From positions 63,591,622 through 63,655,621 of the forward strand of contig OY755038.1 of NCBI GenBank assembly GCA_963576565.1: a DNA stretch of 64,000 nucleotides, read 5' to 3'. The stretch is from Aspidapion aeneum (lineage: Eukaryota > Arthropoda > Insecta > Coleoptera > Brentidae). The notes under the pieces are model-generated. The model saw only the letters and a list, made by a program, of their open reading frames with translations, searched no databases and was not told where the DNA came from. Position 1 is the first letter of the stretch, and every line of letters begins with the position of its first letter. A program made the translations under genes and the position numbers. Below are positions 63,562 to 64,000 of the stretch, piece after piece.

Positions 63562-63568
<7 letters not shown>
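61160..63568 (-). mobile_element. 5'-truncated RTE-clade LINE with intact reverse transcriptase
   Basis: Minus strand. The coding frame continues upstream of the nominal ATG (63513) to ~63568, showing ERGDRLLEFSQENDLVVTNTFF, the middle of the endonuclease, where it abruptly meets a long (TA)n tract. The element therefore lost its 5' part, including the first endonuclease motifs. The 3' end is a TAA, a short GAA repeat and (AT)n. No stop or frameshift lies in more than 2.3 kb, so insertion was recent. It is a different RTE lineage from the 8.6-kb copy. Confidence 0.8.
61201..63513 (-). CDS. RTE reverse transcriptase with partial endonuclease (770 codons)
   Basis: Starts inside the endonuclease (TWKSP at 16-20, QIDYILI at 31-37, catalytic SDHNPL at 58-63), then a basic linker. 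The reverse transcriptase shows ARAPGSDEIPSEILK, EEWLVSTFVTLPKK, ETQFGFRDGLGTREALF, VCFIDYNKAFDKVQH (first catalytic Asp), RGVRQGCVLSPMLFNIYSE, the catalytic YADD at about residues 511-515, LTLNAKKTKFILIS and YKYLGTIINQ. The C-terminal domain has RKLQYLGHIMRGDKY and RRSVGRRRHSWLRNL. The polymerase looks catalytically complete, but the protein lacks the N-terminal part of the endonuclease, and the first ATG here is not the native start. Confidence 0.85.
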   Translation of the reverse strand: MVTNTFFRLPNRRLYTWKSPQDKKDNIVRNQIDYILINYRYRNSITSVKTYPGADISSDHNPLIANVKIKLKKCPNKPKSNQLNTSLLKNPDINQELKSKINENIKQCKNDIHLEDVNGKWRNIKRAILEPCKEILIKHPEAKHEWMTTNILQLMEKRRIAKNNTEAYKSIQREIRAKVREAKEEYFQKKCEEIEELQRKHDSFGVHKKVKELTGCQKRRQISVLKDEDGKIITETEEKIRTWTNYIKDLFDDERNDQEESPQNSGPEITKEEILYTLKNLKNARAPGSDEIPSEILKLIEEEHIDILVDLFNAVYDSGHIPEEWLVSTFVTLPKKPNARQCTDYRTISLMSHTLKTFLKIIHHRTYRKLEQDISETQFGFRDGLGTREALFAVNVLGQRCMDMNQPLYVCFIDYNKAFDKVQHEKLINILKEKNLDDKDIRIISRLYFNQKAVIKIDNQQSTAIQIKRGVRQGCVLSPMLFNIYSEEIIKNALENESKGVKVNGRVINIIRYADDTVLIATSLDDLQFLLEKVAIASEDQGLTLNAKKTKFILISKEPQANVNLVLRNQTIERVERYKYLGTIINQNNDCSEEIKSRIEQARSTFMKMKQAFCGRDLTLDLKIRLLRCYVFSVLFYGVECWTLKRTEIRRLNAFEMWLYRRIHRISWTERVTNEAVLQRMGKEREVVIAIKKRKLQYLGHIMRGDKYSLLQLIIQGKIQGRRSVGRRRHSWLRNLREWFSCSTNQLFRSAVSKIRIALMIANLRNEDGT

Positions 63569-63635
<67 letters not shown>
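63569..63635. repeat. (TA)n microsatellite at the 5' junction of the RTE copy
   Basis: About 33 TA units abutting the truncated coding sequence. Its counterpart (AT)n lies at the other end of the element. Confidence 0.95.
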
Positions 63636-63640
<5 letters not shown>

Positions 63641-63780
63641 AGTTTTTATACAAAAAGAACCTGAAAGGAAAATACAATCATTTGTAAAATCTTAATTACA
63701 ATCTAAACTGTTCGAGTAATTTAATATTGACATATGAGCCATGGGAACTTCGACGCTACCAACATTTGGAAATAGTTATT
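63636..63780. other. short AT-rich spacer
   Basis: No feature recognised. Confidence 0.3.
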
Positions 63781-63902
63781 TTCCTAACAAGTGTGGAAAG
63801 TGATGCTTTCCCGCACGCGACTGCAGTTGACCCGAACGACGCGGAGCGGAGTTCGGGCAAGCAGTCGAGGGTGGGAAAGACACTTTCCGCATGAGTTAGG
63901 AA
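63781..63902. mobile_element. GC-rich 122-bp hairpin element
   Basis: Arms of ~52 bp pair: TTCCTAACAAGTGTGGAAAGTG with CACTTTCCGCATGAGTTAGGAA, CTTTCCCGCAC with GGTGGGAAAG, GACTGC with GCAGTC, and CCCGAAC with GTTCGGG. The loop is GACGCGGAGCGGA. It is far more GC-rich than its surroundings. No flanking duplication could be confirmed. Confidence 0.7.
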
Positions 63903-64000
63903 CATTATTTTTTCTTCGACCGATGTTACAATACCACAAATTTACTTTTGAAAAAATATTTTATTTGAACATAAATAAAATACTAATTATTATTATTGGT

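Overview
This window is AT-rich, intron-poor-looking eukaryotic DNA, almost certainly from an arthropod and most likely an insect with a large, transposon-laden genome. The evidence is three different non-LTR retrotransposons of types common in insect genomes, many small inverted-repeat DNA elements with TA or 8-bp target duplications, long microsatellites, and no bacterial-style operons. Beetle or hemipteran is a guess from the flavour of the retrotransposon proteins, not a demonstrated assignment. I find no convincing host protein-coding gene, no rRNA and no CRISPR array; practically everything that can be named is a mobile element or its debris.

Layout. 1-5.4 kb: degenerate short repeats, a foldback hairpin, an eight-unit ~141-bp tandem satellite, then two dispersed repeat families (family B, with a smaller element nested in it, and family A, whose ends are hairpins). 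5.5-8.0 kb: a 5'-truncated CR1/jockey-group LINE on the minus strand, broken by stop codons and frameshifts. 8.6-11.75 kb: a nearly complete RTE-clade LINE on the minus strand (endonuclease plus reverse transcriptase) with only one frameshift and one stop. 12.35-13.35 kb: an older relative of it. 14.7-17.4 kb: direct repeats, and a ~20-bp minisatellite split by a truncated LINE. 19.3-23.7 kb: a hammerhead-like hairpin, a family B copy, a mariner-like MITE, and a 2.9-kb foldback element whose arms are tandem repeats. 25-35.4 kb: several hAT-like and CAGGGTG-type inverted-repeat elements. 36.5-41.2 kb: LINE RNase H and reverse transcriptase remnants, two tRNA-like sequences and hairpin repeats. 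41.6-46.4 kb: two family A copies and duplicated AT-rich DNA. 47.6-52.95 kb: a tandem duplication, a 1.8-kb inverted-repeat element, and nested PIF/Harbinger-like elements with MADF-domain remnants. 54.3-55.7 kb: a foldback with a 13-bp target duplication and a tandem duplication. 57.1-58.6 kb: a decayed LINE interrupted by a 75-bp LINE tail. 60.2-63.6 kb: another CAGGGTG foldback, a third hammerhead-like motif, and an RTE reverse transcriptase with an open 770-codon frame.

Most unusual signal: at three places (four hairpins, because one element carries an inverted pair) there is the same compact fold. A short stem is followed by YUGANRA plus one base, a second stem, GAAA, a tiny palindromic third stem, a GUC or GUU triplet, and the return strand of the first stem. 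The stem sequences differ between loci while pairing is kept, and positions 3 and 8 change together (C-G at one locus, U-A at two). This resembles the minimal type I hammerhead ribozymes reported from Penelope-like retroelements, but with one extra nucleotide. Coordinates of repeat ends are read by eye and may be off by several bases unless a target duplication is stated.
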